From Chloroflexota bacterium (GTDB taxonomy: Bacteria > Chloroflexota > Limnocylindria > Limnocylindrales > CSP1-4), in contig JAJXUG010000004.1 in the NCBI GenBank assembly GCA_021783095.1, positions 48,354-112,353 on the forward strand: DNA of 64,000 nt, given 5' to 3'. Positions 36,392 to 44,337 of this stretch are shown here, in pieces. The translations under genes and the position numbers were made by a program. How positions within the stretch are numbered: position 1 is the stretch's first letter; every line of letters begins with the position of its first letter. The notes under the pieces are model-generated. The model searched no databases, was not told where the DNA came from, and saw nothing but the letters and a program-made list of their open reading frames with translations.

Positions 36392-37396
36392 TCAGGCGTC
36401 CGGGGGGTCGATCGGGGCCATCGCGATCTCGTCGGCGAGGGTGGTGGCGGCCGCCCGGGCGTTCGCCGCCGTCTCGCCGGGAGCGGGCATCGGGTCGCGG
36501 GCGAGGTCGAGGCCGCCGGGCGGGACGGGCTCGGCATCGGCGCGCAGCGCCTCCTCCACGGCCACGATCGCCACCTCGATCATCTCGTCGGTGGGCTGCT
36601 TGGTGGTGATCATCTGGACCAGGATCCCGGGCCACATGATCACGCGGACGACGGGGTTCGAGCGGTGGCGGGCGCCGAGGCGGAGCAGCTCGTAGCCCAC
36701 CGAGGCGATGACCGGGATCAGGAGGACGCGGCTGGCGACGGTGACGAGGGGCGTCTGCCTGCCCACGAGCGCGAAGCCGAAGATCGAGAGGATGATCACG
36801 ACCACCAGGAACTCCGTGCCGCAGCGCGGGTGGGCGGTGGGGTACTTGCGGATGGCCTCGGGGCGAAGCGGGTCGCCGTGCTCGAGCGCGTGGATCGTCA
36901 TGTGCTCGGCGCCGTGGTACTGGAAGACCCGGCTGATGTCCGGCGTGCGGGCGAGGAGCGCCAGGTAGCCCAGGAACAGCAGGACCCGCACCAGCCCCTC
37001 GAGGGCGTACTTCGCCAGGTCGCCGTGGCTGTCGCCGACGGTGAAGGTCGCGACGGCCAGTGGGAGCAGGAAGAACAGGCCGACGCCCAGCACGCCGGTG
37101 ATGAGGAGCATCACGGCGATGCTGCCCCTCCCCAGCTCGACGCCCTCCTCCTCCACCTGGAGGCTCGCGGAGCGCATCAGCCAGCGCGTGCCCACGACCA
37201 GCGTCTCGTACAGGATCACCAGGCCGCGGACGAACGGCCAGCGGGACACGCGGTTCTTGTGGAAGCCGGCGTCGAGGCGCTCGGCCTCCCACACGATCCG
37301 GCCGTCCGGGTGCCGCAGGGCGACGGCGATGGCGTCGCGGCCGCGCATCATCACACCCTCGATGAGCGCCTGGCCGCCGTATGCATAGCGGGGCAT
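36392..37396 (-). CDS. DUF1385 membrane protein (YqhQ-like)
   Basis: A 334-residue integral membrane protein. It begins with YGGQALIEGVMMRGRDAIAVALR, the DUF1385 signature, and contains the conserved ISRVFQYHGAEHMTIHALEHG motif with several His and Glu that may bind metal, then PTAHPRCGTEFLVVV. About four helices are predicted. The C-terminal 45 residues are a Pro/Ala-rich extension. The family function is unknown. It precedes prfA as in other genomes and starts six bases after a TAGACT box, so it probably leads a leaderless operon. Confidence 0.88.
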   Translation of the reverse strand: MPRYAYGGQALIEGVMMRGRDAIAVALRHPDGRIVWEAERLDAGFHKNRVSRWPFVRGLVILYETLVVGTRWLMRSASLQVEEEGVELGRGSIAVMLLITGVLGVGLFFLLPLAVATFTVGDSHGDLAKYALEGLVRVLLFLGYLALLARTPDISRVFQYHGAEHMTIHALEHGDPLRPEAIRKYPTAHPRCGTEFLVVVIILSIFGFALVGRQTPLVTVASRVLLIPVIASVGYELLRLGARHRSNPVVRVIMWPGILVQMITTKQPTDEMIEVAIVAVEEALRADAEPVPPGGLDLARDPMPAPGETAANARAAATTLADEIAMAPIDPPDA

Positions 37397-37402
37397 CGGC
37401 CA

Positions 37403-37408
37403 AGTCTA
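37403..37408 (-). promoter_or_regulatory. -10 box TAGACT, leaderless start
   Basis: On the minus strand TAGACT ends six bases before the ATG of the DUF1385 gene. No ribosome site is present. It is the likely promoter of the DUF1385-prfA-prmC-HAD-tsaC run. Confidence 0.55.
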
Positions 37409-37492
37409 CCGGCTGGGTGCCCCGAAGCCCGGGGCCCGAGCGGGCCGTGCTCGAGGCGTGGGCGCTCCGGGGCGCCTTGTGGCATTTCGCCC

Positions 37493-37498
37493 CATACT
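37493..37498 (+). promoter_or_regulatory. -10 box CATACT, leaderless start
   Basis: CATACT seven bases before the ATG at 37506 of the Rrf2 gene. No ribosome site is visible. Confidence 0.5.
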
Positions 37499-37505
37499 CG
37501 GGCTG

Positions 37506-37928
37506 ATGCGACTCGAACTCACCAAGCGCGGCGACTACGCCGTCCGGGCGATGCTGGAGCTGACCCGCGGCGCCGGCAACGGGCTGCTCTCGGCGCGCCG
37601 CATCTCCGAGGCGATGGGCATCCCGGTCCGGTTCCTGCCCCAGGTGCTCGCGGACCTCCAGCACGCGGGCCTGGTCGAGGCGGCCCCGGGCCGGAGCGGC
37701 GGCTATCGGCTGGCACGGGACCCCGCGAGCGTGTCGCTGCTCGAGGTCATCGAGGCGGTCGAGGGCGATTCGCGCCGCCAGTCGTGCGTGCTCCGCGGGG
37801 GCCCGTGCGGCAAGGACGGCTTCTGCGACGTGCACGGCGTGTTCTTCGCGGGGCAGGAGGCGCTGCTCCGCACCTTGGAGGCCGCCACGCTGGCCGAGCT
37901 CGCGCAGCGGATGGCGCCGCCCGCCTGA
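37506..37928 (+). CDS. Rrf2-family iron-sulfur transcriptional regulator
   Basis: A 140-residue Rrf2 protein. The winged helix occupies residues 1-65 (LTKRGDYAVRAMLEL, ISEAMGIPVRFLPQVLADL, GRSGGYRLAR). Cys94, Cys101 and Cys107 in SCVLRGGPCGKDGFC match the cluster-binding triad of IscR/NsrR, with one extra residue between the first two. NsrR-type members sense nitric oxide through the cluster. The neighbours, a membrane protein and a copper nitrite reductase, make a nitrite/NO-responsive role likely, although an IscR-like role is not excluded. Predicted leaderless. Confidence 0.82.
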   Translation: MRLELTKRGDYAVRAMLELTRGAGNGLLSARRISEAMGIPVRFLPQVLADLQHAGLVEAAPGRSGGYRLARDPASVSLLEVIEAVEGDSRRQSCVLRGGPCGKDGFCDVHGVFFAGQEALLRTLEAATLAELAQRMAPPA

Positions 37929-37977
37929 GCGCCGCGTGCGCCGGGGCGACGCCAGACGGGCGGCCCGCGCCAAACCC

Positions 37978-39354
37978 TCAGCGCCGGGCACGGACCCCGA
38001 GCGCCGACCACGCGAGACTGGCTGACGCAACCACGGCGATCGCCGCGAGCGCAGCCCCGGCCGCCACCAGCGGCCCGAGGTCCAGGGGCCAGCCCACCGA
38101 CACCAGCACCGCCCCGAGGTTGAGCGCGACCAGCCTGGGGCGCGCGGCCCGCCCCAGGACCACGCGCTGCGCGGCGTGCTCGACGGGGCCGCCCGGTCCG
38201 ATCGAGGGCAGCAGGTGCGTCCACGAAGCCACCAGCACCTGCACCACCCAGCCGATCGCCAGCGGCCCGGCCACCAACTGCGAGCGCCACGCGAGGTCGT
38301 CGCCGACGAGGCCGACGGACCGCGCCAGGACGAGCGCCGATGCCGCGCCCGCGCCCACGGCGAACCACCCCACGCCCGCGAGCAGTCCGCCGCTCGCCAA
38401 CAGGTGCCAGCCCGCGTCCGTGGTCCAGCGACCGCGCGCGGCGCGCACGGCGCGTGCCTCCGCCACCAGCCCGGCGATCCCGACCAGCGTGAGGGCCGCC
38501 CCTCCCCCGGCGATCGCACCGACCCGCGTCAGGTCGCCGACCACCACCAGCGGCGACCCCAGTGCCACGCCGAGCACCGCCACCGTGGCCGACCGCCGCG
38601 GAACGATCCGCGTCCCGAGCACGGTGGGCAGGAAGTGGAGCAGCGTGGACAGGATCACCAGCGACACGAAGCCGATCAGGTTGGTCCAGGCGTGTGCGGC
38701 CCGGACCCGGACGAGGTTGAGGAGCACGGGCGTCCAGCCCGCCACGACCAGCGTCCCGAGCGTTGCGCCGACGCCCACATTGCCGAGGGCCAGCAGGTAG
38801 CCGGCCGTGACGATCGGTCGGCGGGCCATGAGCCCGCCACGCCCCGATCGGCGCACGCTGGCCGCGGTGGCGGCGATGCCGCCCAGGAAGACGACGCCGC
38901 CGATGGCGGAGAGCGGCAGGCCGAGGGCGAGTCCGGGGTCGATCCCGTGGGTCGCGACCAGCGCCGCCCCCGCGGCGACCATCAGGACCGCCGCAAGTCG
39001 CAGCCGGGCCGGTGCGGGCCGACCCGCCGAGAGCGCCGCCACGAAGAACGGCATCACGCCCGCGATCGCCGTCGAGGCGCCCCCGGCCAGGGCCAGGTGG
39101 AGCGGCAGCCACACGGGGGACGGCACGGCCTGCGCGCCAGCGGTCACGGCGGCAGCGGCGCCCGCCGCGGCCACGAGGTAGAGGGCGGCGACCACGACCG
39201 AGAGCACCACGATCCGGCGATCGTCGGCGCGGCGCGGGCCGGGCGAGAACGTCAGGGGCCCGGAGGGCCTGGAGGGACCGGCCGAACCCGACGGCGCGCG
39301 TGGTCCCGGCTGGGAATCGTCCGGACGGCCCCCGTCCATGGTGTCGCTTGTCAT
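37978..39354 (-). CDS. Twelve-helix membrane protein linked to nitrite reductase
   Basis: A 458-residue hydrophobic protein with about twelve helices after a Pro/Ser-rich cytoplasmic leader of 40 residues. Histidines lie in helices: WLPLHLALAGGAST, RAAHAWTNLIGFVSLVIL with STLLHFLPTVLGTRI, and VLVASWTHLLPSIGPGG. The pattern recalls NnrS and heme-copper-oxidase-like membrane domains, and the hydrophobic N-terminal part fused to some actinobacterial NirK proteins. I infer a heme or copper membrane partner in nitrite/NO metabolism. It faces nirK across a 119 bp divergent promoter region. Start ATG at 39354. Confidence 0.55.
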   Translation of the reverse strand: MTSDTMDGGRPDDSQPGPRAPSGSAGPSRPSGPLTFSPGPRRADDRRIVVLSVVVAALYLVAAAGAAAAVTAGAQAVPSPVWLPLHLALAGGASTAIAGVMPFFVAALSAGRPAPARLRLAAVLMVAAGAALVATHGIDPGLALGLPLSAIGGVVFLGGIAATAASVRRSGRGGLMARRPIVTAGYLLALGNVGVGATLGTLVVAGWTPVLLNLVRVRAAHAWTNLIGFVSLVILSTLLHFLPTVLGTRIVPRRSATVAVLGVALGSPLVVVGDLTRVGAIAGGGAALTLVGIAGLVAEARAVRAARGRWTTDAGWHLLASGGLLAGVGWFAVGAGAASALVLARSVGLVGDDLAWRSQLVAGPLAIGWVVQVLVASWTHLLPSIGPGGPVEHAAQRVVLGRAARPRLVALNLGAVLVSVGWPLDLGPLVAAGAALAAIAVVASASLAWSALGVRARR

Positions 39355-39367
39355 TTGCTGAACATCT

Positions 39368-39378
39368 ACTAAGTTAGT
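39368..39378. promoter_or_regulatory. Palindrome ACTAAGTTAGT between divergent nitrite genes
   Basis: ACTAA-G-TTAGT stands in an AT-rich island (39355-39390) in otherwise GC-rich DNA, between the divergent membrane gene and nirK. A plausible nirK promoter is TTGCTG (39355-39360), 18-base spacer, GATAGT (39379-39384), so the palindrome would lie between -35 and -10. It is a candidate operator for the nearby Rrf2 regulator. Confidence 0.45.
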
Positions 39379-39473
39379 GATAGTTTATGTGGAGCCGGAG
39401 AAGTCCAACGGGACGACACAGGAGGGCCGGCGACCGGGTCCCGGGCAGCGCGCCGGGCTCTGATGAAGGGAAC

Positions 39474-40604
39474 ATGATGAACCGCACGTATCGTTTGCTC
39501 GCAGCATCGGCAGCAATCGCGTTCCTGACGGTCGGCTGCTCGTCGGTCTCGACGGCACCGCAGTGGAGCTTCGGACCCGTCGCCCCGGCAGCCGCCTCGG
39601 GCGCATCGGCTGCTGCAACAGCCGCTGTCGTCCCGCCCGCCGCGGCCGCCTCGCCCGCGGCCTCGACCGACGCCTCGCCCGCCGCCATGGCCATGCCCGG
39701 CGCCTCCCCCGCTGCCGCCCCGAGTGGCGCCCCGGCCGCCCAGGCTGCCGCCTACACCCTGCGCGACCCCAAGGCGCCGCCCGTGCTGCCCGGCACGGTC
39801 CACGACATCGACCTCCCCATCATCGAGAAGGACATGACCGTCGCCACGGGCGTGGTCGTCCACGTCTGGACGTTCGGCGGCGAGGTGCCCGGGCCGGTCA
39901 TCCGGGTCCACCTGGGCGACACGGTCCACGTCCACCTGACCAACCAGACCCAGATGTCCCACTCCATCGACTTCCACGCCAGCCAGACGGCCATGGACCA
40001 CCAGATGGTGGAGATCCCGCCCGGCGGCACGTTCACCTACACGTTCCAGGCCGACTACGCGGGCGTCTGGATGTACCACTGCGGCACGCAGCCGGCGCTG
40101 CTGCACATCGCCAACGGGATGTTCGGCATGGTCATCGTGGAGCCGAAGGGCGGCCTGCCCAAGGTCGACAACGAGTTCGCCTTCGTCCAGAGCGAGTGGT
40201 ACCTCGGCAAGCCGGGCCAGCCGGTCGACTACGCGAAGGCGAACTCCACCGCGCCGGCGCCCGACTACGTCGTGTTCAACGGCATCGCCAACCAGTACAA
40301 GGACAACCCGATCCCGGTGAAGACCGGCGGCCGGGTCCGGGTCTTCGTGCTCGACGCCGGCCCCAACGAGGACAGCTCGTTCCACGTGGTCGGCACGATC
40401 TTCGACACGGTGGTCAAGGAGGGCATGGTCCTGGAGAAGGGCAACGCCGGGGGCTGGGGCTCCCAGGCCGTGGACCTCTCCCCGGCGCAGGCCGCGATCA
40501 TCGAGTTCAGCCCGGCCGAGGACGGCATGTACGCGTTCGTGACCCACGCGTTCAACTTCGTGACCCACGGGGCGATCGGCGTCTTCGAGGCGAGTGGCAA
40601 CTAG
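39474..40604 (+). CDS. nirK: Copper-containing nitrite reductase lipoprotein (NirK)
   Basis: A 376-residue two-cupredoxin-domain enzyme that reduces nitrite to nitric oxide outside the cytoplasmic membrane. A lipobox (FLTVGCSS, Cys22) is followed by an Ala/Pro/Ser linker of 70 residues. Type 1 copper ligands: His163, Cys203, His211, Met216 (YHC...H....M). Type 2: His168, His202 and His358. Catalytic Asp166 and His304 (SSFHVVG) are present. ATG at 39474 or the next at 39477, with GAAGGG just upstream. The complete ligand set separates it from laccase-like relatives. It is divergent from its membrane partner and near an Rrf2 regulator. Confidence 0.9.
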   Translation: MMNRTYRLLAASAAIAFLTVGCSSVSTAPQWSFGPVAPAAASGASAAATAAVVPPAAAASPAASTDASPAAMAMPGASPAAAPSGAPAAQAAAYTLRDPKAPPVLPGTVHDIDLPIIEKDMTVATGVVVHVWTFGGEVPGPVIRVHLGDTVHVHLTNQTQMSHSIDFHASQTAMDHQMVEIPPGGTFTYTFQADYAGVWMYHCGTQPALLHIANGMFGMVIVEPKGGLPKVDNEFAFVQSEWYLGKPGQPVDYAKANSTAPAPDYVVFNGIANQYKDNPIPVKTGGRVRVFVLDAGPNEDSSFHVVGTIFDTVVKEGMVLEKGNAGGWGSQAVDLSPAQAAIIEFSPAEDGMYAFVTHAFNFVTHGAIGVFEASGN

Positions 40605-40649
40605 GGCACTGGGGCGCCCGGGACCGCGTCGCCCCGCGTCGCCCCGACT

Positions 40650-41912
40650 TCACGTCACGTTCGCGGCAGCCAGCGCCTCGATCTCCCCGGGCGAGTAGCC
40701 GAGCTCCACCAGGATCTCCGCGGAGTGCTCGCCGAGGAGCGGCGGAGCGGTGCGGATCGACGCCGGCGTGGCGCCGAGGTGGAACGGGATCCCCGCCTGC
40801 TTGACCGCGCCGAGCACAGGGTGCTCGACCTCGACCGTCATCCCGCGCGCCAGGGCCTGGGGCTGTGCGAAGGCCGCCACCACGTCGTTGATCGGCCCCG
40901 CCGGGATCTCGGCGGCGTCCATCTCGGCCAGCCAGTGAGCGGTCGACCCCGTCTCGAACCGGGCCGCGAGGAGCGGCCGGAGCGCCGCGCGGTTGACGAC
41001 CCGGACGCCGTTGGTGGCGAAGCGCGGGTCGGCCACGAGCTCGGGCACGCCCAGGCTGGCGCACAGGCGCGGCCACTGGCGCTCCGAGCCCACCGCGATG
41101 GCGATCTCGCCGTCCGCGGTCCGGAACGTCTCGTACGGGACGATGTTGGGGTGCGCGTTGCCGAGCCTGCCCGGCGCGCGGCCGCTGACGAAGGCGTTCT
41201 GCGCCTGGTTGACCAGGACCGCGAGCGTTGACTCCAGCAGCGACACGTCGATCCGCTGGCCGGGGGCCGTCGAGCGCGCCCGCCCGAGGAGCCCGGCGAG
41301 CACGCTGACGGCGCCGAACAGCCCGGTCACGACATCGCTGATCGCCACGCCCACCTTGGTGGCGCTGCCGCCCTCCGCGTCCGGCGCGCCGGTGATCGAC
41401 ATCAGGCCCGCGGTGGCCTGGATCACGAAGTCGTAGCCCGGCTTCTGCGCGTCCGGCCCGTCGGTGCCGAAGCCGCTGATCGCGAGGTGGACGAGGTCCG
41501 GGTTGAGGTCCCGCAGCACGTCGTCGCCGAAGCCGAGCCTGGCCAGGCCGCCGACGCGGAAGTTCTCGACGAAGACGTCGCTGGACCGGAGGAGGCGGGT
41601 CAGAACCTGCCGGCCCTCGGGCTGCTTGAGGTCGAGCCGGATCGAGCGCTTGTTGCGGTTGACCGCGAGGTAATAGGCGGCGGTCCGTGTCCCGTCCGTC
41701 TTGCTGCCCACCCAGGGCGGACCCCAGCCGCGCGTCGCGTCGCCCTCCGGCGGCTCCACCTTGATGACCTCCGCGCCGAGGTCCGCGAGGAGCATCGTGC
41801 AGTACGGCCCGGCCAGCACGGCCGAGCAGTCGGCGACGCGGATCCCAGCGAGCGGCCCAAGGCTGGCGGGATCCGGTTCCGGGGGACCGGCGGTGCGGGC
41901 GGGGTTCGTCAT
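40650..41912 (-). CDS. Family III CoA-transferase (CaiB/BaiF)
   Basis: A 420-residue class III CoA-transferase. MTNPARTAG is followed by the signature GIRVADCSAVLAGPYCTMLLADLGAEVIKVE (in segments), NRNKRSIRLDLK and the region GYDFVIQATAGLMSITG, where the catalytic Asp is placed. It should move CoA between carboxylic acids such as oxalate/formate, carnitine or succinate/mesaconate types; the substrate cannot be predicted. The ATG at 41912 lies nine bases after a TACCAT box. It is a single gene ending 45 bases from nirK, convergent to it. Confidence 0.88.
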   Translation of the reverse strand: MTNPARTAGPPEPDPASLGPLAGIRVADCSAVLAGPYCTMLLADLGAEVIKVEPPEGDATRGWGPPWVGSKTDGTRTAAYYLAVNRNKRSIRLDLKQPEGRQVLTRLLRSSDVFVENFRVGGLARLGFGDDVLRDLNPDLVHLAISGFGTDGPDAQKPGYDFVIQATAGLMSITGAPDAEGGSATKVGVAISDVVTGLFGAVSVLAGLLGRARSTAPGQRIDVSLLESTLAVLVNQAQNAFVSGRAPGRLGNAHPNIVPYETFRTADGEIAIAVGSERQWPRLCASLGVPELVADPRFATNGVRVVNRAALRPLLAARFETGSTAHWLAEMDAAEIPAGPINDVVAAFAQPQALARGMTVEVEHPVLGAVKQAGIPFHLGATPASIRTAPPLLGEHSAEILVELGYSPGEIEALAAANVT

Positions 41913-41921
41913 GACTGCCGA

Positions 41922-41927
41922 ATGGTA
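41922..41927 (-). promoter_or_regulatory. -10 box TACCAT, leaderless start
   Basis: On the minus strand TACCAT ends nine bases before the ATG of the CoA-transferase; no ribosome site is visible. Confidence 0.45.
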
Positions 41928-42027
41928 GCCGGGCGTTCCCTGGGCTGACCCCCGGGCCCGCACCGCGCGCTCCTCGAGCCGACGGCGGCGCGTCGCCCCG
42001 CGCAGGAGCCGTCAGACGCGACGCCGA

Positions 42028-43113
42028 TCAGCGGGCCACGGCGAGGACGACGAACGTCAGCCGGCACGTGACGACAGCGTCGTCCCGGGCCACGACGTCG
42101 AGGCCGGCGCCGTCGACGACCCGGCAGGCTTGGGCCGCCGGGCTGTCGAGCCCGATCATGATTGCGACCGGCGCGTTCGGCGAACTCGCGCCGAGGATGG
42201 CCCGTGCGCTGTCCGGCACCGCCAGGGTGAGCGGCGCGGTGTCGCCGTCCTCGCCGAGGACGGTCACGGTCTGCGGCTCCATCAGCCACCGCGGAGACAG
42301 GACGCAGCCGCGCGCGGCAGCGACATCGGCACACGCCGTGACCGGGCCGGCAGACATGCCGACCACCTCGACCGTGAAAGGCTGGCTGCCGTAGCAGGCC
42401 AGCAGGTCGATGGCCGGCAGCGTCCACGCCTCGGCAGGTGCGCGACTGCCGCTGCACAACGGAGCCTCCGGAGCGAGCCACGGGACGACGCCGCCGCCCG
42501 CTGCAACCCAGCCGAAGCCTGGCACCCGGTCGATGCTGACCTGGTACCAGTCGTGGTTGTCGCGCGTCATCGGACCGCGAAGGATCAGCATCCGAGCGCC
42601 CGAGGGAAGCAGCGGCTGCAGCCGCGTCGCGGGATCCACGACTCCGGGCTGCGTCCGCACGCGAAGCCCGGCGCCATCTGAGGTCACGACTGCCAGCCCA
42701 CCGACGGTCAGGACGGGTGGGGCTGTCGGAGGCACGGCAAGGCTCGGCACAGCCGTCGCTCCGGACATGTTCGGGGATGGGTCGGTTGTGCCGCCCGTCG
42801 CGCTGGAGGGACCGAGCGCCGCGGAGGCCACTCCCGCGGCGCGTGACGGCTCGCCGCCAGCCACCGCCGATGGCGCGCGCTCCGACGTCGTGCCTCCCTG
42901 GCGGCCCGCGAGGTAGCCGCCGGTCGCCGCGAGTGCCACGACCACCCCGATGACGAGCAGTGCCCCAAGGCGATCGAGCGTGCGTATGTTGCGGTCCTGC
43001 GGCGTCCGAGCGGCGCCCGCTGCGATCCGATCGCGCAAGGCCGGGGAGGCCTGCGCCGCACGTCGCTCGAGCATCGCGCTGATGAGCTCGGCGCCTCGGT
43101 CCGGGGCGGTCAC
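42028..43113 (-). CDS. Membrane protein with SH3-like domain, probable anti-sigma partner
   Basis: A 361-residue protein coupled to the sigma factor gene (GTG overlaps its stop as GTGA). Residues 1-45 are soluble and cytoplasmic, one helix (ALLVIGVVVALAATGGYLAG, about 50-69) follows, then a Ser/Thr/Pro-rich linker and an extracytoplasmic bacterial SH3-like domain (GLRVRTQPGVVDP to GFGWVAAGGG, about 138-200) and a Cys-containing C-terminal region. No zinc-binding anti-sigma motif is seen. Position and topology suggest it holds or releases the ECF sigma factor, which is inference. Confidence 0.6.
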   Translation of the reverse strand: MTAPDRGAELISAMLERRAAQASPALRDRIAAGAARTPQDRNIRTLDRLGALLVIGVVVALAATGGYLAGRQGGTTSERAPSAVAGGEPSRAAGVASAALGPSSATGGTTDPSPNMSGATAVPSLAVPPTAPPVLTVGGLAVVTSDGAGLRVRTQPGVVDPATRLQPLLPSGARMLILRGPMTRDNHDWYQVSIDRVPGFGWVAAGGGVVPWLAPEAPLCSGSRAPAEAWTLPAIDLLACYGSQPFTVEVVGMSAGPVTACADVAAARGCVLSPRWLMEPQTVTVLGEDGDTAPLTLAVPDSARAILGASSPNAPVAIMIGLDSPAAQACRVVDGAGLDVVARDDAVVTCRLTFVVLAVAR

Positions 43114-43685
43114 GGCTCTGCCTCGAGAGCCCCGATGAGGATCGCCACGGACTCCGCCAATCTCACGCGGACCACGCCAACCGGCTCGTGGACGGCGCAG
43201 GCGATCTGGGTCAGGGTCTGGCCGGCCACCTCGTGCAGCACGAGCACTGCTCGGTCGGTCAGATCGAGCCGGTCGAACGCCTGGTCGAGCCGTGCCAGCG
43301 CCTCCTCGAGGTCGACGCCGCCAGCCGCGGGACGCTGAGGCTGCCGCCGATCCCCGAGCGAGACGGGCAGGCGAGCCTTGTCCGATCCGCGGGCCCGCAT
43401 CTTGCAGGCGCTGACGAGGATGCAGTCGAACCACGAGCCAAACTCGCTCCCATCGCGGAGGCGCGGCAGGTGGCGCCACGCCGCGAGCGACGCGTCCACG
43501 ATCGCGGCCTCGGCCTCCGACGCCCCGAGCAAGATGCTGGCGATGCGGTAGCCGCGATCAACGTGCCGTTCCACGAGCGCCTCGAACGCGGCGACGTCGC
43601 CGCGCCGCGCCGCGGCGACGACGACCGCGTCGCGTCGCTTGACGTCCATCGCATCCGCCGTGGTCGCCGACGACATGCCCGGCAC
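43110..43685 (-). CDS. ECF-type sigma-70 family factor
   Basis: A 191-residue sigma factor. Region 2 covers RRDAVVVAAARRGDVAAFEALVERHVDRGYRIASILLG (in segments, about 16-55) with WRHLPRLRDGSEFGSWF; region 4 covers DLEEALARLDQAFDRLDLTDRAVLVLHEVAGQTL (in segments) and its helix-turn-helix TQIACAVHEPVGVVRVRLAESV. It should direct RNA polymerase to a small regulon in response to an envelope cue relayed by the SH3 protein downstream. Start GTG at 43685, or the ATG three codons later. It is not clearly autoregulated from the sequence. Confidence 0.75.
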   Translation of the reverse strand: MPGMSSATTADAMDVKRRDAVVVAAARRGDVAAFEALVERHVDRGYRIASILLGASEAEAAIVDASLAAWRHLPRLRDGSEFGSWFDCILVSACKMRARGSDKARLPVSLGDRRQPQRPAAGGVDLEEALARLDQAFDRLDLTDRAVLVLHEVAGQTLTQIACAVHEPVGVVRVRLAESVAILIGALEAEP

Positions 43686-43784
43686 GATCCCCCTCTGTGC
43701 TGCTCCTCGCGCGTCATCCTCGCCGAGCGAGTGGGCGGATGGGGAGTGCCGGTGGTCGCCAACTGACCACCGCCGCGGGCGCGC

Positions 43785-44300
43785 TCAGTCGCCAATCACA
43801 GCTTCCTCGGTCGCCTCCGGCACGGTGATGTCCACGACCTCGGCACCCGTGGCCGCGATGAGGTCCGCTGGCGTCAGGTGCACATTGAAGCCGCGCGCGC
43901 CGCCGCCGATCGCCACGAGCGGCAGGCCCACGATGGACGCATCCGCGATCACGGGCCACGGCCGTCGGGCGCCGAACGGGGTGATCGCCCCGCGCTCATA
44001 GCCGGTCTCGGCCTTGGCCGCGTCCTTGTCCGGGAGACTGAGCCGGTTCGTGCCCAGGTGCGCCCGCAGCTTGGGCCAGTCGAACCGGCGGCCGCCCGGG
44101 ACGAGCACGAAGACGTAGTCGTCCGCGGCGCGGCGGACGAGGATCGAGCGCAGGAGCGCGCCGAGCGGGATCCCCTGGAGCGCCGCGCTCTCCTCGGCCG
44201 AGCGGGGGATCTCCGTGCGGACCGCCCGGAACGCGACGCCGGCCGCGCGAAGGGCGACGATGGCCGGTGTCGACGGTGCGGGCTCGCCGGGAACGCTCAC
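43785..44300 (-). CDS. YbaK/EbsC-type aminoacyl-tRNA deacylase
   Basis: A 171-residue protein of the YbaK/ProRS-editing family. VFVLVPGGRRFDWPKLRAHLG, the GYERGAITPFG motif and the closing IGGGARGFNVHLTPADLI are characteristic; the Lys of the EYLTK-like core is replaced around ALLRSILVRR. Members hydrolyse mischarged tRNAs such as Cys-tRNA(Pro). GTG start at 44300 lies seven bases after TACGAT, one of two mirror-image promoters shared with the divergent deacetylase gene. Confidence 0.83.
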   Translation of the reverse strand: MSVPGEPAPSTPAIVALRAAGVAFRAVRTEIPRSAEESAALQGIPLGALLRSILVRRAADDYVFVLVPGGRRFDWPKLRAHLGTNRLSLPDKDAAKAETGYERGAITPFGARRPWPVIADASIVGLPLVAIGGGARGFNVHLTPADLIAATGAEVVDITVPEATEEAVIGD

Positions 44301-44307
44301 TCAGCGG

Positions 44308-44330
44308 ATCGTAGCGCCGAACGCTACGAT
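44308..44330. promoter_or_regulatory. Mirror-image divergent leaderless promoters
   Basis: ATCGTAGCG and CGCTACGAT form a perfect 9 bp inverted repeat around CCGAA. Each arm contains a TACGAT -10 box, and each box ends exactly seven bases before a start codon (GTG at 44300 on minus, ATG at 44338 on plus). The two promoters would compete for polymerase. Confidence 0.7.
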
Positions 44331-44337
44331 GCCCCGC

